From Betaproteobacteria bacterium Ga0077523 (GTDB taxonomy: Bacteria > Pseudomonadota > Gammaproteobacteria > Burkholderiales > Ga0077523): a stretch of DNA of 50,651 bases. Shown here piece by piece: positions 1-7,262 of this stretch. Each line of letters begins with the position of its first letter. The first letter of the stretch is position 1. The notes beneath the pieces are model-generated. The model was not told the DNA's origin and made no database searches. It saw only the letters and a list, made by a program, of their open reading frames with translations. The position numbers and the translations under genes were made by a program. The stretch is from the NCBI GenBank assembly GCA_001464695.1, contig LNDQ01000038.1, positions 1-50,651 on the forward strand, in the 5' to 3' direction.

Positions 1-36
1 CCCCAGCTTTGCTGGGGGAAGGCTGGGATGGGGGCC
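1..36 (+). repeat. REP-like palindromic element, copy 1
   Basis: A CCCCAGC/GCTGGGG hairpin is followed by GGAAGGCTGGGATGGGGG. The same core occurs four more times at 3390-3606. It lies just downstream of the stop of the minus-strand VOC gene, the usual intergenic position for REP elements. It is cut by the window edge. Confidence 0.75.
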
Positions 37-41
37 AGCAA

Positions 42-410
42 CTACGCCCCCTTGTAAGTCACGAAGTCGATCCCTATCCCGTTCGGATCGACCACCGCAA
101 AATGCCGCTCACCCCAGGGCTCGTCGCGCAGATCGACTTCCATGGGAACGCCCCGCGCCCTCACGCGCGCGTACTCGGCATCCACATCCTCGACGTCGAT
201 CGTGAGATACACGCCACGGCCCCCGAAGGCCGGCCGGAAAATCGGCGCTTGCGACGGATGCTCCGGCAGCAGGAACGAGATCTGGTCGCCATGGCCGGCG
301 AGCAGGACATAGAACTCGTTCTCGAACACCAGCTCGAACCCTAGCTTGTCGATGTAGAACGCCTTGGTCGCGGCGAACTGGTCGGTGATGATGCCGGCGT
401 TGAATGTCAT
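42..410 (-). CDS. VOC-family (glyoxalase/bleomycin resistance-type) protein
   Basis: This 122-residue protein has the length and layout of a single VOC module: an N-terminal strand-helix (TDQFAATKAFYIDKLGFEL), a central strand, and a C-terminal WGERHFAVVDPNGIGIDFV segment that matches the typical final strands with the DPDGN-like turn. VOC proteins usually dimerise and bind a metal at their sheet interface. The canonical metal-ligand set is not complete, because the first strand has no His, so substrate and catalysis cannot be named. It stands alone, followed by a REP-like element on its 3' side. The AraC regulator gene upstream on the same strand is 92 bp away and could share a transcript. 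Confidence 0.8.
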   Translation of the reverse strand: MTFNAGIITDQFAATKAFYIDKLGFELVFENEFYVLLAGHGDQISFLLPEHPSQAPIFRPAFGGRGVYLTIDVEDVDAEYARVRARGVPMEVDLRDEPWGERHFAVVDPNGIGIDFVTYKGA

Positions 411-502
411 GGCGGTGCCCCCGGACGGTAAGCCGTCAAAGCGACGGCGACGACTGCAAGCCTATCGGCCGGCCAGCACCACGATCTTGTAAAAACCCGA
501 CA

Positions 503-1252
503 TCAACCGGCCGCGCCGGCAAACGAACGCAGGTCCCGCAGCAGGTGCGACTGGTCTGTGTAGCCGAAGTGCAGCGCCAGGCCGGCGCTCGGACGCGCGC
601 CGCGGTCCAGCGCCGCACGCACGCGCCGGTAGCGCACGATGCGCGCGTAGAGCTTGGGTGACAGCCCGACGGCGTCCCGGAACAGGCGCTCGAGCTGACG
701 CTCGCTCACGCCTGCCTGCTCCGCCAGGACGGTGACGCGCACGTCGCCGTCCCGGCCATCGACGTAGCGCGCCAGTGCCGTGGCCAACGGCTCATGCTGG
801 TCGAGATGCCGAACGGCGGTGTCGAGCGCCGAAGCCACAGATCGCAGGGCCGCCAACGGCGTTGCCGCCGTGGCCGCGCGTTCCAGGAGCAGGTCCGCAC
901 GGATACCGGCCACCTCCCCGATGCACTCGTGCCGGTCGCGAATTTCCGCCGGGCGCGGCTCGATCATGCGTGGCGTGCAACCGGGGCGAAACCGAATACC
1001 GAGATAACTGCATCCGGGCTCCAGCGCGAACCGCTGCCCGACGGTGGTCGTGCCGAAAGCGAGGGCCTGACCGGCCGCTGCGTCGTAAGCCAGCACCACG
1101 TCCATGCGTCCATCGGGCTCCACCACGTGCTGCAGCCCGGAGGCCGTCGGCGCACCGAACCACAGGGATTCGACCAACCGGCCGAGGGCTCCGCCCGGCC
1201 GGAACTCGCTGTCCCCAGGCACCGGCATCGCGACATCGGCGGCGGCCATCAC
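503..1252 (-). CDS. AraC-family transcriptional regulator with DUF6597-like N-terminus
   Basis: This 249-residue regulator has an N-terminal sensing region (residues about 15-110, with VVEPDGRMDVVLAY and YLGIRFRPG). The C-terminal AraC double helix-turn-helix (about 150-249) includes LAEQAGVSERQLERLFRDA and a second helix around HFGYTDQSHLLRDLRSF. AraC proteins of this subtype act as DNA-binding activators; the ligand is unknown here. Its start overlaps the stop of the upstream exported-protein gene by 4 bp (1249-1252), so the two are probably translated from one message. A start at Met-2 is equally possible. Confidence 0.85.
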   Translation of the reverse strand: MMAAADVAMPVPGDSEFRPGGALGRLVESLWFGAPTASGLQHVVEPDGRMDVVLAYDAAAGQALAFGTTTVGQRFALEPGCSYLGIRFRPGCTPRMIEPRPAEIRDRHECIGEVAGIRADLLLERAATAATPLAALRSVASALDTAVRHLDQHEPLATALARYVDGRDGDVRVTVLAEQAGVSERQLERLFRDAVGLSPKLYARIVRYRRVRAALDRGARPSAGLALHFGYTDQSHLLRDLRSFAGAAG

Positions 1253-1902
1253 TTCTTCCGCTCGGGCTTCGCGGCGGGCCGGGTTGCCGGTCGAGCCTTG
1301 GGCTTGGGTGGCGGCAAGGCATCGGCCGAGGCTCGCTCGAATTCGAGATCCATCGCGAAGATGGGCTTCCTCCCGGTAAAACGCCCGCAGTCGAGCCGCA
1401 TCACACCGTCGATGCCGGCCCAGGTGCGGACACGATGTTCGAGGTTGTCCTCCAGCCGCGTGGCGAAATCGACCGGTTCACCGTAGCGGGCGATCAGCGC
1501 ATCCAGCACGTTGCGGCAGGGCGGAAACCGCTTCTCGATCGCGTCGGGTCGGATGCCCTGCCCCTCCCGCTCGAAGCCGAGCGTCATCCGCAGCACCTTG
1601 CCGACTTCCAGCGTGAGACTGACCGACGTCACCTCGGCTCGAGTGTCGTCCGGTGCCAGCTTCACGACATAACGCCCGTCGCCTTCGTCCAGCAGCGCCT
1701 CGAACTCCTCGGGTTCCTCGTCCGGCAGGACCACGCTGCCGCTGCCGCGCTCCCAGAACTCATGGTGGGAGTACGGAAACATCTGCCGTAGCAGCATCGG
1801 GTCGACCTGGCGGTCGAGCCCGGCGTACTCGAAGGCTTGGGCGGAACCGGCGACGAGCGCAATGAGGGTGCAGAGGAAGCGAACTGGACGCACAGCAGAC
1901 AT
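1249..1902 (-). CDS. Exported protein of unknown function
   Basis: The frame is open upstream to 2058, but the ATG at 1902 is chosen because it begins a clean signal peptide (MSAVRPVRFLCTLIALVAG, cleavage near AQA) and because a longer form would run under the divergent SRAP gene. The mature part, about 195 residues, has no family I recognise. It contains an acidic stretch (LPDEEPEEFEALLDEGD), two Cys (PPCRNVL and RLDCGRF) that could form a disulfide, and a Pro/Ala/Lys-rich tail (PKPKARPATRPAAKPERKK) that may contact the envelope. It overlaps the AraC gene by 4 bp and is divergent from the SRAP gene. Confidence 0.6.
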   Translation of the reverse strand: MSAVRPVRFLCTLIALVAGSAQAFEYAGLDRQVDPMLLRQMFPYSHHEFWERGSGSVVLPDEEPEEFEALLDEGDGRYVVKLAPDDTRAEVTSVSLTLEVGKVLRMTLGFEREGQGIRPDAIEKRFPPCRNVLDALIARYGEPVDFATRLEDNLEHRVRTWAGIDGVMRLDCGRFTGRKPIFAMDLEFERASADALPPPKPKARPATRPAAKPERKK

Positions 1903-1938
1903 GGTGGGGATAAGGCTGTTCGAGGTCTTTGCCGTCAA

Positions 1939-1944
1939 TATAAT
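1939..1944 (+). promoter_or_regulatory. Sigma70 -10 box, probably giving a leaderless mRNA
   Basis: A perfect TATAAT ends 7 bases before the ATG of the SRAP gene. Transcription would start at or within a base or two of that ATG, and there is no Shine-Dalgarno sequence in between. No good -35 is visible; the 17-bp-spaced hexamer is CTGTTC. Confidence 0.55.
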
Positions 1945-1951
1945 GCCAGCC

Positions 1952-2626
1952 ATGTGCGGCCGGTATGCCCTCAACCAGAACGCGCACGACCTCGCCCGTG
2001 TTTTCAGCCTGGTGGCGATCGCGGATGTCGCCCCCCGCTTCAACATCGCGCCGTCCATGCCGGTGCTGGCGATCCGCGAGGCGCCTCAGGGGCGCGTCGG
2101 GGAGCTGATGACCTGGGGGCTCGAACCGGCCTGGGCGAGCAAGGACCCCGAGGCCCGCCGCCTACCCAAGCCGATCAACGCCCGCGCCGAGACTCTCGCG
2201 CAGCGCCCCATGTTCCGGCAGGCGTTCCGGTCGCGGCGCTGCATCCTGCCGGCGAGCGGCTTCTACGAATGGCGCCGGCCGCCCGGTGCGCCGACGCAAC
2301 CGTTCTACATCCATCCTGCGGACGGGACGGTCTTCGCGCTCGCGGGGCTGTACGAGCCCGGTCGCGACGGTGGCCCGGCCACCTGCTGCATCGTGACCAC
2401 CGAGGCCAACGAACTGATGGCGAAGATCCACGACCGCATGCCGGTCATCCTGGATGCTGCCGATGTCGCCCGCTGGCTCGATCCGAACACCGCACCGGCC
2501 GACCTCGCGGCGCTGCTGGTCCCAGCCCCCGCGGATGAAATGCTGGCCCATCCGGTCTCCACCCGTGTGAACGCCGCGCGCAACGACGAGCCGGCTCTCA
2601 TCGAACCGGAGCCGGACGCCGGCTGA
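1952..2626 (+). CDS. yedK: SRAP-domain protein (YedK/HMCES type)
   Basis: SRAP proteins form a covalent thiazolidine bond with abasic sites in single-stranded DNA through Cys2, shielding the lesion. The frame is open from 1862, but the ATG at 1952 must be the start because it places the essential Cys directly after Met (MCGRYALNQ). Other active-site residues are in the expected places: Asn76 in INARAET, Glu106 in GFYEWRRP and His160 in KIHDRMPVIL. The length of 224 residues matches the family. It is a single gene, divergent from 1902, with a stem-loop downstream at 2655. Confidence 0.93.
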   Translation: MCGRYALNQNAHDLARVFSLVAIADVAPRFNIAPSMPVLAIREAPQGRVGELMTWGLEPAWASKDPEARRLPKPINARAETLAQRPMFRQAFRSRRCILPASGFYEWRRPPGAPTQPFYIHPADGTVFALAGLYEPGRDGGPATCCIVTTEANELMAKIHDRMPVILDAADVARWLDPNTAPADLAALLVPAPADEMLAHPVSTRVNAARNDEPALIEPEPDAG

Positions 2627-2654
2627 GGCAACACCCCCCGATGGGCCTGCCGCC

Positions 2655-2672
2655 CTTGCCCCAGGGGGCAAG
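2655..2672. terminator. GC-rich stem-loop after the SRAP gene
   Basis: CTTGCCCC and GGGGCAAG form a perfect 8-bp stem around a 2-base loop, 29 bp after the SRAP stop. There is no strong T-tract, so it may be a weak terminator or a processing/REP-type hairpin. Confidence 0.45.
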
Positions 2673-2732
2673 CCCTCTTGGGTCGGCCCGGCGAGGGCTG
2701 AGCCGGTAGCGGCGACGTTCATGGCGCTGGGC

Positions 2733-2738
2733 TACACT
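2733..2738 (+). promoter_or_regulatory. Candidate -10 box (TACACT) for the isomerase gene
   Basis: TACACT lies 36 bp before the ATG at 2775. No convincing -35 is visible at 16-18 bp upstream. It supports the choice of the downstream start over the ATG at 2721. Confidence 0.3.
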
Positions 2739-2774
2739 CGGCGATTCCATCCGTTCGATCAGGTTCCGCACGCC

Positions 2775-3374
2775 ATGCCCCGTCACGTCGACTACTACTT
2801 CGCCCCGATCTCCCCATGGACCTACCTCGGCCACGCACGGTTTCGCGAGATTGCGAAACGCCACGGCGCATCGGTGGCCGTGAAGCCGGTGGACTACGGC
2901 CGCGTGTTTCCGGTGTCGGGCGGCCTGCCGCTCAAGCAGCGCCCCCCGCAGCGGCAGGCCTATCGCATGCACGAGTTGAAGCGCTGGCGCGATTTTCTCG
3001 GCGTACCCCTCAACCTCGAACCGAAGTTCTTTCCGGTGTCTGCCGACCTCGCCGCCAGGACGATCATCTCCGCCGCTCCCGCCGGCGCCGAGAAGCAGCT
3101 CGACCTCGCCGGGGCGATCCTCAAGGCCTGCTGGCAGGAGGACAAGGACATCTCGCAACCGGCCACGCTGCAGGAGCTCGCGAATGGTGTCGGACTCGAC
3201 GGCGCGGCATTGCTGAAGACCGCCGGTGAACCGGCGGCTCAGGCGGAATACGATCGACTCACGCAGGAGGCCATTGATCGCCAGATTTTCGGTGCGCCCA
3301 CCTACCTCATCGACGGCGAGCCGTTCTGGGGCCAGGACCGGCTCGAGTTCGTGGAGCGGGCACTGGGGAAGTAG
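2775..3374 (+). CDS. 2-hydroxychromene-2-carboxylate isomerase-type protein (DsbA/GST-kappa fold)
   Basis: This 199-residue protein has the thioredoxin-like DsbA fold used by glutathione-dependent 2-hydroxychromene-2-carboxylate isomerases, which act in naphthalene-type aromatic breakdown. The N-terminal motif YYFAPISPWTYLG carries the catalytic-position Ser13 in place of a CxxC, and the C-terminal cis-proline loop is FGAPTYLIDGEPFWGQDRL. The ATG at 2721 is rejected because it would add 18 unconserved residues upstream and includes the probable promoter. No aromatic-degradation genes are nearby, so the true substrate may be another glutathione adduct. Confidence 0.85.
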   Translation: MPRHVDYYFAPISPWTYLGHARFREIAKRHGASVAVKPVDYGRVFPVSGGLPLKQRPPQRQAYRMHELKRWRDFLGVPLNLEPKFFPVSADLAARTIISAAPAGAEKQLDLAGAILKACWQEDKDISQPATLQELANGVGLDGAALLKTAGEPAAQAEYDRLTQEAIDRQIFGAPTYLIDGEPFWGQDRLEFVERALGK

Positions 3375-3389
3375 CTCCGTCGAAGAGCG

Positions 3390-3606
3390 CCCCCATCCCA
3401 ACCTTCCCCCAGCCTAGCTGGGGGAAGGGGTCGTACATCGCCTCCCCCGGCTTCACCGGGGGAGGGTACTTGCGCTCCTTCCCCCGACTTCGTCGGGGGA
3501 AGGTTGGGATGGGGGCCGCACTAGCCCCCGACGATCAGTCTCACCGATCGTCGCACTCCTCTCCTTTCCCCGCGCGTCAGCGTGGGGGAAGGTCGGGATG
3601 GGGGCC
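3390..3606. repeat. Cluster of four REP-like palindromic elements
   Basis: Four related hairpins lie in 217 bp: 3390-3430 (inverted, with the CCCCCATCCCAACCTT half first), 3441-3466 (hairpin only), 3477-3515 (hairpin plus AAGGTTGGGATGGGGG) and 3563-3606 (hairpin plus AAGGTCGGGATGGGGG). Together with copy 1 at the window start they share one tail sequence and a variable loop. They fill the gap between the isomerase and cupin genes. They are non-coding by position and by their palindromic structure. Confidence 0.85.
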
Positions 3607-3632
3607 GTGCGCGACCGCAAGCCCCCATTCGG

Positions 3633-3638
3633 TAGAAT
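3633..3638 (+). promoter_or_regulatory. Candidate -10 box (TAGAAT) for the cupin gene
   Basis: TAGAAT lies 26 bp before the ATG at 3665, just after the last REP-like element. The -35 region is weak. Confidence 0.35.
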
Positions 3639-3664
3639 TCCGCGCCTACCCCGGAGACCTCACC

Positions 3665-4330
3665 ATGATCCGCACCTCGATCGGCATCGCCTGCCTCCTG
3701 CTCCTCGCCACCGCACGCGCCGAAGACCCCGTCCCCATCGATCAGGAACCGCAGCACAAGCTCAAGTTCCAGAACGCGCACGTGCGCTTCTTCGATGTAG
3801 CGCTGCCCCAGGGCTATCGCGGCGTGATGCACATTCACCAGTACGACGGCGTGTTCGTGAACATCGAACCGAGCGACACCGAAGCCGAGGACTGGGGCAA
3901 CCCGCCGCAGGTCCGGCCGCCGCGCAAGCCCGGCGACACCTACTTCATCAACTACACCGTGAAGCCGAAGGCGCACAAGGTGAGCAACGTGGGCACGGGT
4001 GTCTACCACGTCACCGACACCGAGATCCTGTCGGGGTGCGGCAGCACGAGCATCCCGGACGATGCGCTCGCCGGCCCGGTCATCACCGAGAACAAGCGAG
4101 TGCGGGTCACCCGCGTGGAACTGGCGCCGGGGGCACGCACGACCCTGCATGGTCCGTGCGGCATGCTGGTGTCGGTGTCGGGCGGCAGGCTGCGCGCCGA
4201 GTATCCCGGCAGCGAGGCGCTCGTGACACTGGCGCCGGCAGGATTCCAGTGGCGTGACGGCTCGCAGCCGGTCGTGATCGAGAATGCGGGCGAAGCACCG
4301 TTCCGCGGTGTGGATATCCTGGTCAAGTAG
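3665..4330 (+). CDS. Secreted cupin-like protein of unknown function
   Basis: The ATG at 3665 starts a signal peptide (MIRTSIGIACLLLLATARA) that would be cleaved before EDPVPI; the open frame upstream runs through REP repeats and is not coding. The mature part, about 200 residues, looks like two cupin-type beta-barrel halves. The first contains a His-rich loop (YRGVMHIHQYDGVFVNIEPS) and the second ends VTLAPAGFQWRDGSQPVVIENAG. The histidines suggest metal binding, but the standard cupin motifs are only partly present. It is periplasmic by inference and stands alone before the metal-efflux operon. Confidence 0.6.
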   Translation: MIRTSIGIACLLLLATARAEDPVPIDQEPQHKLKFQNAHVRFFDVALPQGYRGVMHIHQYDGVFVNIEPSDTEAEDWGNPPQVRPPRKPGDTYFINYTVKPKAHKVSNVGTGVYHVTDTEILSGCGSTSIPDDALAGPVITENKRVRVTRVELAPGARTTLHGPCGMLVSVSGGRLRAEYPGSEALVTLAPAGFQWRDGSQPVVIENAGEAPFRGVDILVK

Positions 4331-4386
4331 CCGCGCGGCGCAGCGAGGCATGCCGGCGTCCGACTACCTCGAGTCATCGCGCCGGG

Positions 4387-4415
4387 TTGCACTCTCAGCG
4401 GCGCTGAGATAGCCT
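4387..4415 (+). promoter_or_regulatory. Promoter with a 17-bp perfect palindrome in the spacer (metal operon)
   Basis: A -35-like TTGCAC (4387-4392) and a -10-like TAGCCT (4410-4415) flank TCTCAGC-GGC-GCTGAGA (4393-4409), a perfect inverted repeat. An operator between the two promoter elements is the arrangement used by MerR-family regulators, though those spacers are usually 19-20 bp rather than 17. The start codon of the first gene is only 10 bases after the -10, so the message would have almost no leader. Confidence 0.5.
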
Positions 4416-4424
4416 CGCCGAACC

Positions 4425-4778
4425 ATGGCCTCGCACTTCCGCCGGCTCCTCGCATTGCTGATGCTTCTATGCATGCCCTTCCAGGCATTGTCCGCACTGG
4501 ATGCCGCGTTGTGCCTGGAGCAGGGCTATGGCGATAGCGGCTCTGCTGGCGCAGCCGATGCCGACCAGGCCAGTACCGACCACGACCGAATGGATTTCGG
4601 AGGTCTCTCCTTCGACAGCTGTGCCCTGTGCCACCTCGGTTGCGCGCCATTGGTCATCGGCCCGACTTCCGGTACCCAATTCGAGCTGGCGCAAGCATTC
4701 GTTCCTGGTCTCGATGCCGCCTGCATCGAGCACGACCCACATCAGCTGAAGCGCCCTCCCCGCCTCCCGCTCGCCTGA
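4425..4778 (+). CDS. Small CzcI-like exported protein heading the cation-efflux operon
   Basis: This 117-residue protein has a signal peptide (FRRLLALLMLLCMPFQALS) and a mature part with CLEQGYG, a CALCHLGCAP cluster, several His/Asp residues (STDHDRMD) and a basic C-terminus. Small exported Cys/His proteins of this size precede czcC in known czc operons (CzcI) and are thought to tune metal sensing. Similarity here is by length, position and the CxxCHxxC motif only. A related protein heads the copper operon at 17285. It is the first gene after the palindromic promoter. Confidence 0.6.
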   Translation: MASHFRRLLALLMLLCMPFQALSALDAALCLEQGYGDSGSAGAADADQASTDHDRMDFGGLSFDSCALCHLGCAPLVIGPTSGTQFELAQAFVPGLDAACIEHDPHQLKRPPRLPLA

Positions 4779-4805
4779 CCCGCGGGAGCGCGCCTTCTCA
4801 CTGCC

Positions 4806-4827
4806 CCGTACCCATCACCGGGTACGG
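4806..4827. other. Intercistronic hairpin
   Basis: CCGTACCC and GGGTACGG form an 8-bp stem with a 6-base loop between the CzcI-like gene and the outer membrane factor gene. It could be a partial terminator or an mRNA processing site that lowers expression of downstream genes. The CCGTAC/GTACGG ends recall mer operators, but the 10-bp gap is too wide. Confidence 0.45.
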
Positions 4828-4878
4828 ATCGGCGCGCGTCGTTCCCGCCCGCATTCGTCATCCACGAGCGAGGAAAGC

Positions 4879-6078
4879 ATGCGTTCTCATTGGTGGGCCG
4901 TGCTCGTCACGGCGTTTTCGATCCCGGCATTGGCCGAGGTCACCCTGCGCGACGCGCTCGACCGCGCGACCGCGCGCAACCCCGAAGCACGAGGACTCGA
5001 AGCGCGCATCGAGGAAGCTCGTGCCCGCGAGTTCGCTGCGCGCAGCTTCACGCCTGCACCGCCGGCGTTCATCGTCGGTGCCCGGCGCGACAACCCGCTC
5101 CTGGATCCGTCGCGCGGGACCCGCGAATACGAAGCGGAGATCGAAGTCCCGTTCTGGCTGCCGGGACAAAAGGCCGCGGCCGGCGCCAGCGCGCGCGCGC
5201 AGGAAGGTTCGTTCCGATTCGGTGCCGAGGCCGCCCGTTGGGCGGTGGCGGGTGCTGTGCGCGAACAGGTCTGGGGCACGGCGCTGGAGGCCGCCGAGGT
5301 TGCCGTCGCACGCCGTCGAGTCGACACGGCGCTTGCCATCGAGGCTGATGTCGCGAAACGCCTGAAGGGTGGCGAGGTCGCCCGCGGCGACCTGCTGCAG
5401 GCGCAGGGTGAGGCTCTCGCCGCTCGGGCCGTGCTCGCGGATTCCGAACTTCGTTACCGGCAGTCGCTGGCCGCGTGGTCCGCACTGACCGGACTCGATG
5501 GAGTCCCGGATCGCTACGAAGAAACCGTCGCAGCGGCGGGCGAACTCGAACGACACCCGCGGCTGGTCGCGGTGAACGCATCCGTGGCGGCCGCTCGCGC
5601 CGAAGTCCAGGTGGCCAACGAGTTTCGGCGCGATGCCCCGTCCCTGTCCTTGCAGAACCGCGCCGATCGCGACACCACGACCGGCGACTACTACAACTCC
5701 CTGCGTCTCAACCTGCGCGTCCCGTTTGCAACGGACGCTCGCAATCGCCCGCGAATCGCCGGTGCGCAGGCGACGCTCACCCAGGCGATGGTGTTGGAGC
5801 AGCGCGAGCGCGCCTTCGTCGCCGCCGATCTCGAAGCGGCCCGACTCGCCCTGGAGACGGCGCGCGCGCAACTCGATCTCGCGCAGGCGAGAGACATGGC
5901 CAACCGTGATGCGCTCAGGCTCGCACGGCGTGGATTCACGCTGGGGGAAACGCCGTTCGTGGTGGTGCTGCTCTCGCTCACTCGCGCCGTCGAATCCGAA
6001 CTTGCGTTCGCCCGCGCCGACATCGGCGTCAAGCGGGCCATCGCCCGCTTCAACCAGGCGGCCGGCGTGCTGCCCTGA
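4879..6078 (+). CDS. czcC: Outer membrane factor of an RND metal-efflux system (CzcC type)
   Basis: This 399-residue TolC-family protein would form the outer-membrane channel of the tripartite pump. It has a signal peptide (WWAVLVTAFSIPALA), then two internally repeated OEP halves, each rich in long alpha-helical stretches (for example LEARIEEARAREFAARSF and LETARAQLDLAQARDMANRD) and beta segments (EAEIEVPFWLPGQ; LRLNLRVPFATDARNRPRI). The Shine-Dalgarno GAGGAAAG lies just before the ATG. It is followed after 14 bp by the adaptor gene. Substrate is inferred from the operon (divalent cations) and not from this protein. Confidence 0.85.
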   Translation: MRSHWWAVLVTAFSIPALAEVTLRDALDRATARNPEARGLEARIEEARAREFAARSFTPAPPAFIVGARRDNPLLDPSRGTREYEAEIEVPFWLPGQKAAAGASARAQEGSFRFGAEAARWAVAGAVREQVWGTALEAAEVAVARRRVDTALAIEADVAKRLKGGEVARGDLLQAQGEALAARAVLADSELRYRQSLAAWSALTGLDGVPDRYEETVAAAGELERHPRLVAVNASVAAARAEVQVANEFRRDAPSLSLQNRADRDTTTGDYYNSLRLNLRVPFATDARNRPRIAGAQATLTQAMVLEQRERAFVAADLEAARLALETARAQLDLAQARDMANRDALRLARRGFTLGETPFVVVLLSLTRAVESELAFARADIGVKRAIARFNQAAGVLP

Positions 6079-6092
6079 ACGGAACCCTTTCG

Positions 6093-7250
6093 ATGAGAAC
6101 TCTGATCGCCCCGTTGTCGATGCTGATACTTGCCGTCTTGCTGACTGCTTGCGACAAGAAATCCGATAGCACGCCAGCAGCCATGAAGCCTGCCACCGCG
6201 AAGCCGACCGAGCCATCGAGCAGCGAGGCCGCGGAAGACACGGCGAGGATCTCGACGGAAACCGTCGCCGAACATCCGACCGAGAGGCGCATTGTCGTCA
6301 CGGCGACCGTCCACCAGGATCACCACCTGCTCGCGCAAGTAGTCCCCCGGGTGCCCGGCCGCGTTCTGCAGGTCCTGGTCCACGTTGGTGACCCGGTGAA
6401 GCGCGGCCAGACCCTCGCCATCATGGACAGTCTCGACGTAGGCGATGCGCGCCTGACCCTGCGGCAAGCCCGCATCCAGAGCGACCTTGCCGAGACCGAA
6501 TACGCACGCATCGCGCAACTGGTTGAAGAGGAGGTACTCCCTCGCAAGGAACTGTTCCGCGCCACGGCCGAGCGCAACAGGACCCGTGCCGCGACCGACA
6601 CCGCTGCTCAGCGTCTGCGCCTGCTCGGGGTCGATCCCGAACAGGCGCAGACCAGCGCCGGCGTCGCGTCGTCGTTTCCGATAGTCGCCCCGCTCGCCGG
6701 ACTGGTGCTCGAGAAAACGGCGATCGTCGGCGAGCTGGCGACCTCGGACAAGCCGCTGTTCACGATCAGCGACCTTTCCAATATCTGGGTGGAGGGGAAT
6801 CTTGCGGATCGCCAGATCGGCCTGATCCGCATCGGTGCACCCGCGGAGGTCACCGTGGACGCCTATCCGGGCGAGATCTTCCGCGGCAAGGTGACCTACC
6901 TCGCCGGAACGCTGGACCCCGTCACGCGGACGTTGCTCGCCCGGGTCGAGATCGCGAATCGTGACTTCCGTCTCAAGCCGCAGATGTTCGCGCGCATGGC
7001 TATCGCCACCGGGGAATCGAAACCACAGCTGACGGTACCCAAGTCTGCCGTCATCCTGGTGCAAGGCGAATCTTCGGTGTTCGTGGCCGACGGGGACGAC
7101 TTCACGCCGAGACCGGTGGAGACGGGTGAGGTCGTCGGCGACCGGATCGTGATCCTGCGTGGGCTCACCGTCGGCGACCGCATCGCAGTAGGCGACGTCT
7201 TCGATCTGAAGGCGAAGCTCCTCAAATCTGAGATTTCGGACGAGCACTGA
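6093..7250 (+). CDS. czcB: Periplasmic adaptor of an RND metal-efflux system (CzcB type), lipoprotein
   Basis: This 385-residue protein links the inner-membrane pump and outer-membrane channel. The N-terminus is a lipoprotein signal ending LLTACDKKS, followed by a flexible Ala/Pro/Ser linker. The barrel-sandwich hybrid (about 65-110 and 190-220: VPGRVLQVLVHVGDPVKRGQ and the matching PIVAPLAGLVLEK) flanks an alpha-helical hairpin (about 120-190). A beta-barrel and membrane-proximal region follow (PGEIFRGKVTYLAGTLDPVTRT). It lacks the long N-terminal His-rich extension seen in some CzcB proteins. It is spaced 12 bp from the pump gene. Confidence 0.88.
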   Translation: MRTLIAPLSMLILAVLLTACDKKSDSTPAAMKPATAKPTEPSSSEAAEDTARISTETVAEHPTERRIVVTATVHQDHHLLAQVVPRVPGRVLQVLVHVGDPVKRGQTLAIMDSLDVGDARLTLRQARIQSDLAETEYARIAQLVEEEVLPRKELFRATAERNRTRAATDTAAQRLRLLGVDPEQAQTSAGVASSFPIVAPLAGLVLEKTAIVGELATSDKPLFTISDLSNIWVEGNLADRQIGLIRIGAPAEVTVDAYPGEIFRGKVTYLAGTLDPVTRTLLARVEIANRDFRLKPQMFARMAIATGESKPQLTVPKSAVILVQGESSVFVADGDDFTPRPVETGEVVGDRIVILRGLTVGDRIAVGDVFDLKAKLLKSEISDEH

Positions 7251-7262
7251 GGAGACGCCATC

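Noticed and set aside
4806..4827. CCGTAC/GTACGG hairpin as a second mer-type operator
   Set aside because: The half-sites are 10 bp apart rather than 4, and it lies between two genes of one operon with no promoter boxes.
4858..6216. Long minus-strand frames under the efflux genes (for example 452 and 518 residues)
   Set aside because: They are antisense shadows caused by high GC third positions; the plus-strand genes have clear domains and start sites.
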